Positions 35,343 through 46,400 of a DNA stretch of 64,000 nt are shown piece after piece. The stretch lies in the NCBI RefSeq assembly GCF_013299165.1, contig NZ_JAAFKD010000006.1, positions 1 to 64,000 of the forward strand. The letters run 5' to 3'. A program made the translations under genes and the position numbers. Source of the stretch: Microcoleus sp. bin38.metabat.b11b12b14.051 (lineage in GTDB: Bacteria > Cyanobacteriota > Cyanobacteriia > Cyanobacteriales > Microcoleaceae). Within the stretch, counting starts at the first letter, position 1. Each line of letters begins with the position of its first letter. The notes beneath the pieces were generated by a model. The model saw only the letters and a list, made by a program, of their open reading frames with translations. It did not search any database and was not told where the DNA came from.

Positions 35343-36137
35343 TTATTTCTTACCAGGAATCAAACCGCGCCGCCCTTTGGTTACAGACTGCTGCACAAAT
35401 CTCCGCAGGTGCTGCAAGTGGTGATTTTCTGGTAACAAGTCCAACTGTTCCAAAGCTTCATTGAGAGTGTAGCCGGAATGGTATAAAATCCGAAAAGTTT
35501 TCTTTAAAATTAGCAAATCTTCTGGGGTTAAACCCGCGCGTTCGAGGCCTATTTTGTTGATAGCTCGCACTCGCGAAGGATTCCCTTCGATTAGCATATA
35601 GGGAGGCACATCTCGATCGATCCTGCTCAAGCCACCGATCATGGATAAGCGGCCGATGTGGACAAACTGGTGAACGCCCAAAACCCCGCTGAGTCTGGCT
35701 TGCGACTCAATTTTGACGTGTCCGGCTAGGGCTACGGCGTTGGCGATGATTACTCGATCGGCAATATCGCAATTATGACCCACATGAACGTAAGCCATCA
35801 ACATATTATGATTGCCGAGTGTGGTGCTTTCCCCCGCTCCTGTAGCGCGGTTGATTGTCACATATTCCCGAATCACATTATTGTCGCCAATTGTTACCCT
35901 AGTTGGAGAACCCTCATATTTCAAATCTTGAGGTTCCAAACCAATCGCCGCACCAGGGAAAATTTGATTGCGAGCGCCTATTTCTGTTAGTCCGTCGATA
36001 ATTGCATGGGCGCCAATCTTAGTCTCCGGCCCGATTTTCACTCTTTCCCCAATTACAGCATAAGCGCCCACTTCTACAGTCGGGTGCAGTTCGGCGCGGG
36101 GATGAATCACAGCAGTTGGGTGAATCAAAGTAAGCAT
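35343..36137 (-). CDS. lpxA: UDP-N-acetylglucosamine O-acyltransferase
   Basis: 264-residue LpxA, catalysing the first step of lipid A synthesis: transfer of a hydroxyacyl chain from ACP to UDP-GlcNAc. The protein is a left-handed beta helix of hexapeptide repeats (about 8-185; IHPTAVIHPRAELHP, GAYAVIGERVKIGP), with the catalytic His in the MLMAYVHVGHNCDI segment and a helical C-terminus (LTPEDLLILKKTFRIL). Length is normal. It is downstream of fabZ on the same strand; the 280-base gap between them contains heptamer repeats. Confidence 0.95.
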   Translation of the reverse strand: MLTLIHPTAVIHPRAELHPTVEVGAYAVIGERVKIGPETKIGAHAIIDGLTEIGARNQIFPGAAIGLEPQDLKYEGSPTRVTIGDNNVIREYVTINRATGAGESTTLGNHNMLMAYVHVGHNCDIADRVIIANAVALAGHVKIESQARLSGVLGVHQFVHIGRLSMIGGLSRIDRDVPPYMLIEGNPSRVRAINKIGLERAGLTPEDLLILKKTFRILYHSGYTLNEALEQLDLLPENHHLQHLRRFVQQSVTKGRRGLIPGKK

Positions 36138-36151
36138 TTGTCAGTTTTTAA

Positions 36152-36196
36152 GTAGAAGGAAGAAGGAAGAAGGAAGAAGGAAGAAGGAAGAAGATA
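36152..36196. repeat. GGAAGAA heptamer run
   Basis: About six copies of the 7-bp unit GAAGGAA/GGAAGAA just upstream of lpxA. The rest of the 36138-36417 gap is AT-rich with TGATAATT-type repeats. The same heptamer recurs at 36968-37014, 53593-53632, 53950-54012 and 56615-56655. Confidence 0.85.
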
Positions 36197-36417
36197 TACA
36201 CAGCAAGCTTTTTAGCGACCAGTATTTTACGTTGTTTAATTAGGTGGATTTACTTAGATGGTAATTAGTCATTGATAATTTATAATTAATAATTGATAAT
36301 TTGCAATTTTGCTTCACCAAACAGTTATTAGTTGTGAGCTCTTACCAATTATCTATTCTCATTACCATTACCAATTTCCATTGCCAATTCCCCATTCTCC
36401 ATTCCTTATTAGTAAAT

Positions 36418-36939
36418 CTAATCTACCATCGAAAACGTCAGTTCTCCTTCACAAACTTTTTGTCCGTCCACTTCGGCGATCGCCTGCATTTTTCCGAAGC
36501 GGCGGCGTTTTACCCACAGCAATTCAACAGTCATCAGCAACTGATCTCCCGGTACAACTTGACGGCGGAACTTGACTTTATCAATGCCGGTAAACATCCA
36601 CAATCCTTGCTCGATGTCGGGCAACTGAGCCAGAACAATACCGCCAACTTGAGCCATCGCTTCCACAATTAAGACCCCAGGCATAATCGGTCTTCCGGGA
36701 AAATGACCTTGAAAATGCGGTTCGTTGAAAGTCACATTTTTAATTCCTACAGCCTTCTGCGACGGCACGTAGTCAATGATTTTGTCTACCAGTGCAAAAG
36801 GATAGCGGTGAGGCAACAATTTCTGAATTTCTTCGAGAGTAAAAGTAGATTTAACCGCTGGAGAATCCTCACCGTTGTCGGTGGGAACGAATTCTGAATT
36901 AGCAGTATTGAGCGTGTTAACTTCTGTCAGCGTGGACAT
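36418..36939 (-). CDS. fabZ: 3-hydroxyacyl-ACP dehydratase
   Basis: 173-residue FabZ from ATG 36939, a hot-dog-fold dehydratase of fatty acid elongation. It has the [13 protein letters not shown] motif (41-53) and the catalytic pair His79 ([12 protein letters not shown]) and Glu93 (IVEAMAQ). The frame is open 37 codons further upstream, but those codons translate the GGAAGAA heptamer (LLPSSFF repeats), so I reject that longer start. The N-terminal 30 residues after the chosen ATG are poorly conserved-looking but typical of cyanobacterial FabZ. The gene lies between lpxC and lpxA, the usual cyanobacterial order. Confidence 0.94.
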   Translation of the reverse strand: MSTLTEVNTLNTANSEFVPTDNGEDSPAVKSTFTLEEIQKLLPHRYPFALVDKIIDYVPSQKAVGIKNVTFNEPHFQGHFPGRPIMPGVLIVEAMAQVGGIVLAQLPDIEQGLWMFTGIDKVKFRRQVVPGDQLLMTVELLWVKRRRFGKMQAIAEVDGQKVCEGELTFSMVD

Positions 36940-36967
36940 TGCTTGAAGACTTTTGAGTGTGGTATTA

Positions 36968-37014
36968 CAGAAGGAAGAAGGAAGAAGGAAGAAGGAAGAA
37001 GGAAGAAGGAAGGC
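36968..37014. repeat. GGAAGAA heptamer run upstream of fabZ
   Basis: Six or so units immediately 5' of the fabZ start. It generates a false N-terminal extension of the fabZ frame. Confidence 0.85.
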
Positions 37015-37178
37015 TTTAGTTATCGTCACCAGAGAAACAATCCACTGCAATGGTTTGAGTAATTAAGAACTTCCTAACCACCTTGGCTGTTGCTATCTAA
37101 ACGCAAGGCGCAAGGGATGGCGTCTTGGGTTGTGAATTGTAACTGCAAACTATAACTGTAAATTGGCCCGAACCTGTT

Positions 37179-38033
37179 CTAACTTGTCTGCTTCGCGACT
37201 CCAGCTTGGGAGTTCAGCGCTAAGGCAAGTTGGACGTGCAGGTTATGACTGGCTTTGTAGGCCAAGTAGTGAGCTTTTGGCCAAGTTCCCAGCAGACTGA
37301 GGTCGCCTGCTAAGTCTAAGATTTTATGGCGCACGGGTTCGTTAGCAAATCTCAAAGGCGGGTTGAGCCAGCCGGAGCGATCGCAAACCAGGGCGTTCTC
37401 TAGGGTACCACCTTTGATCAAACCTGCTTGTCGCAATTGGTCAACTTGGCGGGCAAGTCCAAAAGTGCGGGCTGGGGCGATCGCCATCGCAAAACTTTCA
37501 GCCTCTGGCGACCAACTGTACCATTGATTGCCGATCGCCTGTTCTTCAAAATCAATTCCGTAGCTAAACCGAGTTTCCGCTGACGGTAAAGCCGCGACAA
37601 AAGCATCCCCGTGACGCACCCACACAGGCTCAGCCACAACGAATGACGGATCGGAGTCTGCCTCGCCTTCTTGAGAAATTAAGCCGGTATGGGCGATCGC
37701 CTCTACCCAAACCCGAGCCGAACCGTCCAGCAGTGGCACTTCCGGCCCATCAACCTCAATTCGAGCATTATCCGCTCCCATACCTGCCAAAGCGGCTAAC
37801 AGATGCTCTACAGTGCGAATTTGAGCATCGATACCTGCGAGCTCAGTCGAAAGTGCCGTCTGAGAAACCGCCTCAATTTTTGCCGGAATTATCGGAGCAC
37901 CGGGCAAGTCAGTTCTGACAAAATAGCGGCCTTCCCCAACCGCAGCGGGCAGGACTCGAACGCGAGTTTGTTCGCCGCTGTGCAAACCGATTCCTGATAG
38001 TTCAAATTCAGATTTTAGGGTGTGAATAGTCAT
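37179..38033 (-). CDS. lpxC: UDP-3-O-acyl-N-acetylglucosamine deacetylase
   Basis: 284-residue LpxC from ATG 38033, the zinc-dependent committed step of lipid A synthesis. It has the N-terminal [16 protein letters not shown] motif (10-25), zinc ligand His77 in [10 protein letters not shown], and the second zinc motif [17 protein letters not shown] carrying His and Asp. The frame continues 21 codons upstream as [14 protein letters not shown], which is a translated GGGCATT/GGGCATG heptamer, so that start is rejected. It is upstream of fabZ in the bamA-lpxC-fabZ-lpxA-lpxB cluster. Confidence 0.95.
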   Translation of the reverse strand: MTIHTLKSEFELSGIGLHSGEQTRVRVLPAAVGEGRYFVRTDLPGAPIIPAKIEAVSQTALSTELAGIDAQIRTVEHLLAALAGMGADNARIEVDGPEVPLLDGSARVWVEAIAHTGLISQEGEADSDPSFVVAEPVWVRHGDAFVAALPSAETRFSYGIDFEEQAIGNQWYSWSPEAESFAMAIAPARTFGLARQVDQLRQAGLIKGGTLENALVCDRSGWLNPPLRFANEPVRHKILDLAGDLSLLGTWPKAHYLAYKASHNLHVQLALALNSQAGVAKQTS

Positions 38034-38098
38034 GGGGCATGGGGCATTGGGCATTGGGCATGGGGCATTGGGCATGGGGCATTGGGCATTGGGCATTC
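38034..38098. repeat. GGGCATT/GGGCATG heptamer run
   Basis: About nine 7-bp units directly abutting the lpxC start codon. Because they contain CAT, the minus strand offers several false ATGs in frame. A related (GATGCCC) run lies at about 38627-38662 after bamA. Confidence 0.85.
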
Positions 38099-38196
38099 TA
38101 CTCGTTACCAGGCTCTGCCTGGTAACGCCGATCGGTCGGCTCTGCCTCGCGTAGCCAAGGGAAAAAGGAAGAAGGAAGTTAAGCGTAGTTAACTCC

Positions 38197-38505
38197 TTAA
38201 CTACATCCTAAGATGTGCTTAATGCCCTCGACTACAGCCGCCACAGCCGCGATATCTAAAAATGACTGGAATGGCACTATTATCGAGGTGATGCTAGCTC
38301 CAATTGCAAGACCTCCTAGAACCTTTACTACTGCGGCGGGTATCATAATTGACATAGATGGCACACTAGCTGTAGCAGCAAAGGTTAAAAGTCCCCCCAT
38401 TAGAGCAATGATCGCGATCAACTCCGACGGTCCGACAGTATGACAAGAGCTAGTTTCTGCTAACAGCATTTGAGTAAATTGCAATATCGGAAAAAATGGA
38501 CTCAT
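38197..38505 (-). CDS. Hypothetical small membrane protein
   Basis: 102 residues, no family recognised. Two or three hydrophobic helices are apparent (about 28-46, 50-72 and 78-95), Ala/Ile-rich and nearly uncharged, ending HILGCS. It lies between bamA and lpxC on the same strand. Position inside an envelope-biogenesis cluster suggests an envelope role, but nothing in the sequence defines one. The N-terminal 20 residues have no clear Shine-Dalgarno. The opposite-strand frame is a shadow. Confidence 0.5.
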   Translation of the reverse strand: MSPFFPILQFTQMLLAETSSCHTVGPSELIAIIALMGGLLTFAATASVPSMSIMIPAAVVKVLGGLAIGASITSIIVPFQSFLDIAAVAAVVEGIKHILGCS

Positions 38506-38672
38506 CTTGGGCTGGTGGTAATGCGTACTCTACGATTCTAGCAACCGCAAGAGCGTCAGAGTCTTCTAGCCACGCGAGGCAGAGCCTCGCTTACATCGGT
38601 TCCCAGGCAGAGCCGGGGAACCAGTTCAATGCCCCATTCCCGATGCCCGATGCCCGATGCCCTATTCCCTAA

Positions 38673-41123
38673 TTAGAATCGCTCGCCAATCCCAAAGTGA
38701 ATTTGATTGCTGCCGCTGTCGTTGATACCGTAATCGATGCGGATCGGGCCCAAGGGAGATTGAATCCGGACGCCGAGGCCGTAGCCGTAACCGCTACCGG
38801 GCTTTCTGCGGATGCCCGCTGGGTCGCCCGGGACATCCTTGCCGGTGCCCAAGTCGGTGCCGGCATCCAAAAAGAGCGCTCCGCCGATAAAGGAAATAAT
38901 CGGGAAACGGTACTCAACGCTGCCTTCTAGGAAGCTGCGGCCTGCTCCGACATCGCCTTCGTTGTATCCGCGCACCGAGTTGGCGCCACCCAACGCAAAA
39001 GCTTCGTAGGGAGGCAAATCGCCGAATATGGTGCCGGCTTTAAAACTAAAAGCCAAGGTTTGGGGGCCGGGGGTAAAGTTGGTGTACTTGACTGGTAGGT
39101 AAAAGTTGTAATTGGCGCGCAGGCGGTTGAACAGAATGTTACCGGAACCGACAGGAATCGATTGTTCCATGCCAAATCTGAGCAGGGAACCGCTAGTGGG
39201 GCGCACGGGGTCGTTGCGTCGATCGCGCACAACACCTGCTTGCAGTGTTGTCAAGTCGTCGTTGCCAGAATTGCTAAAAGTTAACTGGTTGCCGAGTTCG
39301 TCCTCAGCTACGCGCCGGCCTTTGCGATCGGTAGTTGAGACTCGTTGGAACTGCAAGCCGACGGAAGCAGTCCACTCAGCATCGGCAAAAGGATTGCGCG
39401 ACAGGGGACGGGTAAAATTGATGCCGGCGCCGGTGCGGACGATGCGAGGTCGATCGCCATTTGGCAGATAAACTTCCCGTTCGCCACCGTCAAAAATCAC
39501 GCTGATCGATCGCCTGCTAAAGGCATTCACCGTATAAGAAGTGCGGTAAGGATCGCCCGCAATCCAAGGGTCAGTAAAACTCAGGTCAAACAGCGTTTGG
39601 CGTTCCCCGATTTGTACTTCAGCCCCCAATTTTTGGTTTCTACCGAACAAGTTTTGCTGCTGGTAACTCAGGGTACCGAACAAACCCGTTGCCGAGCTCA
39701 AACCCGCACCCGCCGCCAGAGAACCAGTATTTTTCTCAATGACGTTGACAACTACCCTTGCCTTGCGGGGGTCAGTCGCTCCCGGTTCCAAGCCCAGCCG
39801 CACGTCTTCAAAAATCCCCAAACCAAATACCCGTCTCAAATCTCTTTCCGCCTTGGTGCGGTTAAAGATGTCTCCGGGCTTCAGTTGTACTTCGCGGGTG
39901 ATGACATAGCGCCTAGTGTTGCCGCCGATCGGCTGACCGGTGGCATCCGTGGGTTCTCCTTCCTTGTTCAGGAAACGAACATCAACAGATTCGATCTGGC
40001 CTTCTGCCACTACCAGCGTTACTGTGCCGTCATCTGCGACTTGCGGCGCATCAGTGATTTGACCCAAAACATAGCCGTTGTCTTGATACCACGCATTAAT
40101 TTTTTTCACTCCCTCCTCAAAGCGGCGGAGGTTGAGAATTTTGCCGTACTGATCGCGGAAGCTGTCGTCAATTATGCTTTGGGGCAGCACTTGCTGGCCG
40201 GTGATTTTCACTCCCCGCAGCACCGGATTTGGCTGCACGATAAAAGTCACCCGGACGCCTAAGGGGGTGTCTTCCGGTACTGCGCGCACGTTTCTGAAGA
40301 AGCCCGTGGCAAAAATGGCGTTGATGTCTTGTTGCAGTTGGCTGCGGTTGGTGGTGCGTCCCGGTTGGGTGCTGATGACTCGGTAAATCTCGTTTTGCAG
40401 GTCTCCCGTCGCCCCGGTGATGCTGACTTCGGCAACTAGCACCTGCGGTTCTGCCGCCCCGGCTGGTGCTGGGGTTTGTCTCGGCTGCGGTGCTGCTGGG
40501 CCCGAGGGCAATGGGGGAACGGTGTTAGCTGGCGGTCTGGTCGGGGCTGGTCTAGCCGGGGCTGGTCTGGGGGGAATTTGGGCGTTTTGAGCGATCGCCC
40601 CTGATGCGTCCGGGGCAGATATGGGAGAAACTTGGAGGTTTTGGGCCATTGCCCCTGATTCGTCCTGTTTCCGAGGCTCTACTGCCACCCAGGTAGGCGA
40701 AACAGCGGTCTGGGAGGGGGGGAGAGGGCTAGCCAGTTGTGCCTCTGGTAGGGCGTTTTTACTGCTATAGGGGATTCGATTCGATTCAATCTCGGGTTTG
40801 AGTTGCACCTGGGCGGGCGAAACCGGGGTTGCCGGGTCTGTGACTCGGTTTGGGGGTTCGCGATCGTTTTCTCCTCTGCCAGGGGCAGTGGCTATTTTTA
40901 GGGCTGCCGCTGGGCTGCTGTTAGCTTCTGTGCGGTTTTGAGGAGAATTTTCGGTTAATTCTGGGACGGGGCGATCGGGTAATTCGATCGACGGGGCGGA
41001 AGGAACGGCTGCCAAAGCTTCCTCTGTTGATTCAGAGTAGGATGTTTGACCACTTGCCGAATTTGATAGTCCGAATGTTGCTGAGACAGTAAAAACTGCC
41101 ACCAATACAGCAGATAAGCGCAT
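38673..41123 (-). CDS. bamA: Outer-membrane assembly factor BamA (Omp85)
   Basis: 816-residue Omp85 protein that inserts beta-barrels into the outer membrane. It has a signal peptide (1-24, ending SNSASGQ) and a long Pro/Ala/Ser-rich low-complexity segment (about 30-225). POTRA domains (about 228-465) include VLRGVKITGQQVLPQSIIDD and KINAWYQDNGYVLGQI. A C-terminal barrel (about 470-816) contains the GGANSVRGYNEGDVG motif of lid loop L6 and ends in a terminal Phe (GIGERF). Three POTRAs are typical of cyanobacterial members, related to chloroplast Toc75. It heads the lpx cluster. The 305-codon frame on the opposite strand is a shadow. Confidence 0.95.
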   Translation of the reverse strand: MRLSAVLVAVFTVSATFGLSNSASGQTSYSESTEEALAAVPSAPSIELPDRPVPELTENSPQNRTEANSSPAAALKIATAPGRGENDREPPNRVTDPATPVSPAQVQLKPEIESNRIPYSSKNALPEAQLASPLPPSQTAVSPTWVAVEPRKQDESGAMAQNLQVSPISAPDASGAIAQNAQIPPRPAPARPAPTRPPANTVPPLPSGPAAPQPRQTPAPAGAAEPQVLVAEVSITGATGDLQNEIYRVISTQPGRTTNRSQLQQDINAIFATGFFRNVRAVPEDTPLGVRVTFIVQPNPVLRGVKITGQQVLPQSIIDDSFRDQYGKILNLRRFEEGVKKINAWYQDNGYVLGQITDAPQVADDGTVTLVVAEGQIESVDVRFLNKEGEPTDATGQPIGGNTRRYVITREVQLKPGDIFNRTKAERDLRRVFGLGIFEDVRLGLEPGATDPRKARVVVNVIEKNTGSLAAGAGLSSATGLFGTLSYQQQNLFGRNQKLGAEVQIGERQTLFDLSFTDPWIAGDPYRTSYTVNAFSRRSISVIFDGGEREVYLPNGDRPRIVRTGAGINFTRPLSRNPFADAEWTASVGLQFQRVSTTDRKGRRVAEDELGNQLTFSNSGNDDLTTLQAGVVRDRRNDPVRPTSGSLLRFGMEQSIPVGSGNILFNRLRANYNFYLPVKYTNFTPGPQTLAFSFKAGTIFGDLPPYEAFALGGANSVRGYNEGDVGAGRSFLEGSVEYRFPIISFIGGALFLDAGTDLGTGKDVPGDPAGIRRKPGSGYGYGLGVRIQSPLGPIRIDYGINDSGSNQIHFGIGERF

Positions 41124-41590
41124 TTTTGTTCACTCTTTTGGGCAATCACACACACGACATTATTTAGTCATCAGTCATCAGTCATTAGTCATTAGTCATC
41201 AGTCATCAGTCATTAGTCATCAGTCATTAGTCATCAGTCATCAGTGCTGTCCTCGAAGAGCGAACGTTAATCAGTCATTAGTGCTGTCCTCGAAGAGCGA
41301 ACGTTATGACTCAAAATGACTCAAACGTTATCAGTCATTAGTGATTTAGTCGGTTGAATTTCGCACTGACTGCACGTCAAGAGGGATACAAGCCAGTTAT
41401 CTACCCCCGCAGGGCTGTCGTGGTGCTCCCCAAATTTTAGACTAAGAGTTCAACCTCCCAGATTCATCTGTCAAGTAAATCTCAAATCTCAAATCGACTG
41501 ACCGCTAATTGATGACTGTTCACCGCTGATTGCTGACATCCAAGGCAGAAGGGTTACAAACTGTGCAATTGTAGCGCATTGCTAAGTGCT
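41124..41590. repeat. CAGTCAT/TAGTCAT heptamer run and duplicated segment upstream of bamA
   Basis: 41163-41345 is built of CAGTCAT and TAGTCAT heptamers, broken by two copies of GTGCTGTCCTCGAAGAGCGA about 38 bases apart (near 41243 and 41281). The rest of the gap to purC is non-coding. Confidence 0.85.
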
Positions 41591-42319
41591 CTAGACTTTC
41601 TGAGCTAGAACCCGCTGGAGAACTTGCTGGTAAGCGGTTTCTACCGATCCCAAGTCGCGGCGGAATCGGTCTTTGTCCATCACACGGGCGTCGGGATCAG
41701 TTTCGGCGTTGTCCCAGAGGCGGCAAGTGTCGGGACTGATTTCGTCGGCCAGAATCAGATTTTGATGTTGGTCGATGCCGAATTCTAGTTTGAAGTCTAC
41801 CAGGGTGATACCGCACTGGCTGAAGAATTCTTTGAGTATTTCGTTAATTTCGCGGGCGGCGATTTCTAGTTGGTGTACTTGTTCTGGCGTGGCTAGCTGC
41901 ATTAACAGCAACCGGCCTTCGGTGAGCAGCGGGTCTCCCAAATCGTCGTTTTTGTAATAAAACTCCACCAGCGGCGGATTGATAATTGTGCCGAGGGCGA
42001 GTCCGGTTTGCTTGCACAGACTGCCGGCGGCAATGTTTCTGACGACGACTTCTAAGGGCAATATGCGGACGCGGCAAACTCGCATTTGATTGGGGGCGGG
42101 CGTGTCAATGAAGTGGGTGGGAATGCCTTTGGCTTCTAGCATCCGAAACAGGTGGGCGGATATGGCATTGTTGATTTCGCCTTTGCCGGTGATGCTGCCG
42201 CGTTTCTGGGCGTTAAAGGCGGTGGCGTCGTCTTTGAAGTGGGTCAGCAAAATTTCGCCCTCTTCGGTGGAGTAGAGGATTTTGGCTTTGCCTTCGTAGA
42301 GTTTGCGATCGGCTGACAT
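41591..42319 (-). CDS. purC: SAICAR synthetase
   Basis: 242-residue phosphoribosylaminoimidazole-succinocarboxamide synthase, which condenses aspartate with CAIR in purine synthesis using ATP. Visible motifs are YEGKAKILYST near the N-terminus, HFKDDATAFN, the KRGSITGKGEINNAIS nucleotide-site segment, EVVVRNIAAGS, LVDFKLEFG, and the C-terminal DEISPDTCRLWD signature. Length is normal. It lies upstream of bamA on the same strand, separated by 467 repeat-filled bases, so it is probably transcribed separately. Confidence 0.96.
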   Translation of the reverse strand: MSADRKLYEGKAKILYSTEEGEILLTHFKDDATAFNAQKRGSITGKGEINNAISAHLFRMLEAKGIPTHFIDTPAPNQMRVCRVRILPLEVVVRNIAAGSLCKQTGLALGTIINPPLVEFYYKNDDLGDPLLTEGRLLLMQLATPEQVHQLEIAAREINEILKEFFSQCGITLVDFKLEFGIDQHQNLILADEISPDTCRLWDNAETDPDARVMDKDRFRRDLGSVETAYQQVLQRVLAQKV

Positions 42320-42877
42320 GGCGATTAATAATGTAGATGAGTTTTAGATTTTACTTTAGCTTGATGTTGCCTTGACTGTTTGAGATTCGATTTTTGACAT
42401 TGAAGAATTGGGAATGACCGATGCTGTATGGGTTTTGAGCGCGAGCTGACCGTTGCAGCCTTTTTTTACTCAGCCCACACCGTTGGCGATTTTCCAGTGG
42501 TGATTTGACGATCGGCAATCGCTGATTGCATAGGAGCTGGAGTCTCGAAAAGCAGTTGGATTATTTGATCAAAAGGCTCTGATTTCTCAGTTATACCAAT
42601 TTTATAAAGATTTGCTAAAGATGAACTCTTAGCCCCCCCAAAGCATCGGGGGGGTTGGGGGGGTGATTGTATAACACTACTTTAGAAAAATGGTATTATT
42701 GGCTCTACGCTGCGCCGTTGGCGACTACGCCCAGAGATATATACTGCCACCGGCTGAGGCATAAATGATTCTTTGCAAAGCACAATAGAGTTAGACCTGC
42801 TGGGTTCGCGATCGGTGCTACCTGAACCTGGCGCATACAGACTCGCGGTTAAAAAACATCTGTAAAATGGCTGATTT
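42320..42877. other. 558-bp divergent spacer with a MITE
   Basis: Divergent region between purC (-) and the Rcp1-like gene (+). It contains the MITE-like element at 42593-42696 and unrelated sequence on both sides, where both promoters must lie. No ORF of note. Confidence 0.5.
42593..42696. mobile_element. Small MITE-like element
   Basis: ATACCAATTTTATAAA (42593-42608) and TTTAGAAAAATGGTAT (42681-42696) are imperfect inverted ends (14 of 16 match) around a strong C7/G7 hairpin. Total length 104 bp, no ORF. No target duplication is evident. Confidence 0.55.
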
Positions 42878-43309
42878 ATGGAAGAGAAAAAAATTCATAT
42901 CCTCTTGGTAGAAGATGATGAGGTTGATGTGATGAACGTCCGGCGAGCGTTCAAAAAAAATAACATCGTCAATCCGCTCTACATGGCTTCAAACGGATTA
43001 GAAGCTCTAGCTATATTGCGCGGAGAAAGCAAAACCGAGCCTGCAATGCCTCAAGCGCGCCGGTTGATTTTGCTAGACTTGAATATGCCCAGAATGAACG
43101 GCATCGAGTTTCTGCGAGAATTGCGGCTAGATCAAAGTTTGAGGTCGATTCCAGTGATCGTACTTACAACTTCTAACGAAGATAGAGATAAGGTAGAAGC
43201 TTATAATTTAAATGTTGCCGGTTATATTCTCAAGCCAGTTACTTTTTCTAACTTTGTGGAAGTTATGGGTACTCTCAACAGATACTGGATGCTGAGCGAA
43301 ATTCCCTAG
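42878..43309 (+). CDS. Rcp1-like response regulator
   Basis: 143-residue stand-alone receiver. The acidic pocket is LVEDDEVD (about 10-17), the phosphoacceptor is Asp67 (LILLDLNMPRMNG), followed by the Thr-Thr of VIVLTTSNEDRD and Lys in YILKPVTF. The long loop before the phosphoacceptor (SKTEPAMPQARR) and the C-terminal VEVMGTLNRYWML helix are characteristic of Rcp1-type regulators, which pair with cyanobacterial phytochrome-like kinases. It has no output domain. It is 120 bases upstream of a hybrid kinase whose Hpt domain could be its phosphodonor. Confidence 0.92.
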   Translation: MEEKKIHILLVEDDEVDVMNVRRAFKKNNIVNPLYMASNGLEALAILRGESKTEPAMPQARRLILLDLNMPRMNGIEFLRELRLDQSLRSIPVIVLTTSNEDRDKVEAYNLNVAGYILKPVTFSNFVEVMGTLNRYWMLSEIP

Positions 43310-43430
43310 CTCGGGGAAAATATAACAGAAAATTTATTCATGTTGATGTTGTAATTAATCAGCGATTAATGGCTTTTAATTTCTTTTTGTATACTCCAAA
43401 TTTGGCAGATTAATCTACAATCGAGTTGTT

Positions 43431-46400
43431 ATGGACAAACTTACTAAAATTCTCATCGTTGATGACGATGAAGTAGATCGGATGTTGGTCAAACGGGCGC
43501 TAAAATCCGCAGGAGTTTCGGTTGAATTTACAGAAGCCGAAGACTGCGCTGACGCCCTGGCAAAACTATCAGTCAGCAAAAAATATACCGCGGCGGCGCA
43601 ACTCTCAAAACAAGAGAAATTTCAAAATTTAAGCGAGGTCGATGGGCCAGAAAATTCGCAGCAATCAAATCAGATATTTGATTGCAAATTTGACTGTGTA
43701 TTCCTTGACTACGGCTTACCGGACGGAGACGGACTGACTTTGGTGCGAAATGTGCGGGAAGCCGGGCTCAAAGTTCCGTTAATTGTGCTCACAGGTCAAG
43801 GCGACGAAGAAATTGCTGTGGAATTGATGAAGGCGGGAGCTTCTGATTATATCGCTAAAAATAAGCTGTCTCCTGAGAGTTTGTCCCGCAGTTTGTTCAA
43901 TGCCCTTCGCGTTTATCGCGCCGAAAGTCAGGCGTTTCATACCAGCCAACAACTTAAGGAAAGCGAGGAACGCTACAGGTTAGTTTTAGAGGGAGTTAAT
44001 GACGGAATTTGGGATTGGGATTTAATTGAAAATGATGTTTATTGGAACGATCGCCTTTTGGAAATCATCGGTTTGCCGCGAGATCAATTTGGCTGCACTA
44101 TGGATGCTCTCTACAGCCGCCTGCACCCCGATGACAAGGACGGCATCATCCGGGCGATCGCTAGCCACCTCGATCGACAAATCGACTACAATGTAGAATT
44201 CCGCCTGCTGCACTCATCCGGTGCTTACCGTTACTGCACTTCCCAGGGAAAAGCTCAGCGAAATTCCCAAGGACAAGCGGTGCGGATGGCCGGCATGATT
44301 AGCGATATTACTGAACGCAAACAGGCCGAAGATGCTCTAGAAAGAGAACGGCAACAACTGAAACAAATTGTTACCTGCGTGCCAGTAGCCATGGCAATGT
44401 TTGATACAGAAATGCGCTATTTAGCTAACTCTCACAAATGGCTGACTCAATTTAATTTGGAGTGGCAGTCCCTGACCAATCTCAGTCATTACGAATTGTT
44501 TCCAGATACGCCAACTCGCTGGAAAATGATGTATGAAAAGGTGTTAAAAGGTGAGGTAATTTCTGTGAGCGAAGATGCTTGGGAACGAGCAGATGGCTCA
44601 GTTTTGTTTTTGCGCTGGGCCGCTCACCCTTGGTACAATCCTGAGGGGAAAGTGGGCGGAATTGTCATGGTAGCGGACAAGATTAATGAGTTGGTGGAAG
44701 CCCGGGAAACTGCCCTGAAAGCCAGCCAGGTTAAGTCACAATTTTTGGCGAACATGAGTCACGAAATTCGGACTCCGATGAATGGGGTTCTGGGGATGGC
44801 TCAATTGTTGCTGCGCGCTCCTTTGGAACCAAAACAGCGCGAGTGCGCTCAGACTATTTACCGCAGTGCCGAACATTTGCTGATTGTGATTAATGATATC
44901 CTCGATTTCTCTAAAATTGAAGCGGGAGAAATGCGGCTGGAAAAAGCAAATTTTGATTTGGATACCTGCCTAGAATCAGTCATAGAAATGGTGGCGCCTT
45001 TGGCAGAGCAAAAAAATCTCGAATTGGATTTTTTAATTGACAGTTCGGTGCCGAGAAACTTGGTGGGCGACTCGGGCAGGTTGAAGCAAATTTTGCTTAA
45101 CTTGACTGGAAATGCCATCAAATTTACCGATAGCGGTCAAATTTTAGTTCACGTGACTGTCAAACGCGGCAACCGATCGGCAGACGGCAAATTAGGAGAA
45201 AGTTTATTATTTTCAGTGCGGGATACTGGTATTGGAATTTCACCGGAAGGGCAGACAAAGCTGTTTGAATCTTTTTCTCAAGTAGACGATTCTCCTACTA
45301 GACCCTACGGCGGCACGGGTTTGGGTTTGGCTATTTGCAAGCAGTTAGTTGAGATGATGGGAGGTTCGATAGGAGTACGCAGTCTGCTAAGGAGCGGCTC
45401 TACTTTTTGGTTTGCTGTACCTTTAGAAAAACAGTTGGAAGTTGAGCCGAAATCGCTAGAAATTGCGGGGAAGAAGCTGTTAGTTGTCTCGGGAAGCGCT
45501 TTGAAAAGGGCGGCGGTACGATCGCTCGCTCAAAGTTGGGGCGCCCGCTGCTACGAAGCAGAAACTGTGGCTGCTGCTTTGACTTGGTTGCACAATGCTG
45601 CGATTGGCATTTCCAAGCATTCCGAATACGGGGAAAAATGCTGCGATGCGGTGCTGGTAGACTTGCAAATGCCGGATTTGGATGCTGAGGAATTTGCCCA
45701 AAAAGTGCGATCGAGCTTGAGAGTTGGCTCGTTAATCGCCATGACTCCTTTGCGCGAACAGCCGAAAGCTGAAGCCCTTTGCTGTCAAGGTTTTACCAGC
45801 TATTTAATCGAACCCGTGCGGCCGCACCGCCTGCACGAGGCTTTGCTGGCTGCGGTGAAGGGAAAGGGAGAGTTGGGCAGCTTCGAGGCTGGTAATAATT
45901 GCAAGTTACCGGCAGTTAATTCTCAATACGTTACTGCCAATTCGCCATCCTTAAAAATTTTACTGGCGGAAGATCACCCGATCAACCAACAAGTGATTGT
46001 CGAACAGTTGGCAGTTTTAGGGTATGATGCTGACTGCGCCTCCAACGGTCAAGAAGCCCTGGACTTGCTGGAACAAAAAAGCTACGATCTCGTGCTGATG
46101 GACTGTCAGATGCCCGTACTTGACGGTTACGAAACGGCGCAAAAATTGAGAAAAATCGAAAAAGGCGATCGGCATACTTTTATAATTGCTTTAACAGCTC
46201 ACGCTATGCCGGGGGAACGAGAAAAGTGTCTGGCCGCGGGGATGGACGATTATCTCAGCAAACCTGTAGATTTAGATGCTTTGGCGGCGGCGCTGAAAAA
46301 GTATGAATCCAAAAATTTTCAGTTTAAAAATAACTACGGAGTGAAAAATATTAATGTGACAAACCACGATCGCAATTCTCAGTTAGCAAAAAATCAGACA

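Noticed and set aside
36940-37050. Longer fabZ start adding 37 residues
   Set aside because: The extension (LLPSSFF repeats) is translated GGAAGAA heptamer; the internal ATG at 36939 fits the family.
38034-38096. Longer lpxC start adding 21 residues
   Set aside because: The extension (PNAPCPM repeats) is translated GGGCATT heptamer; ATG 38033 matches the known N-terminus.
39345-40262. 305-codon + strand ORF opposite bamA
   Set aside because: Antisense shadow of a clear bamA; composition follows the complement of its codons and no domain is recognised.
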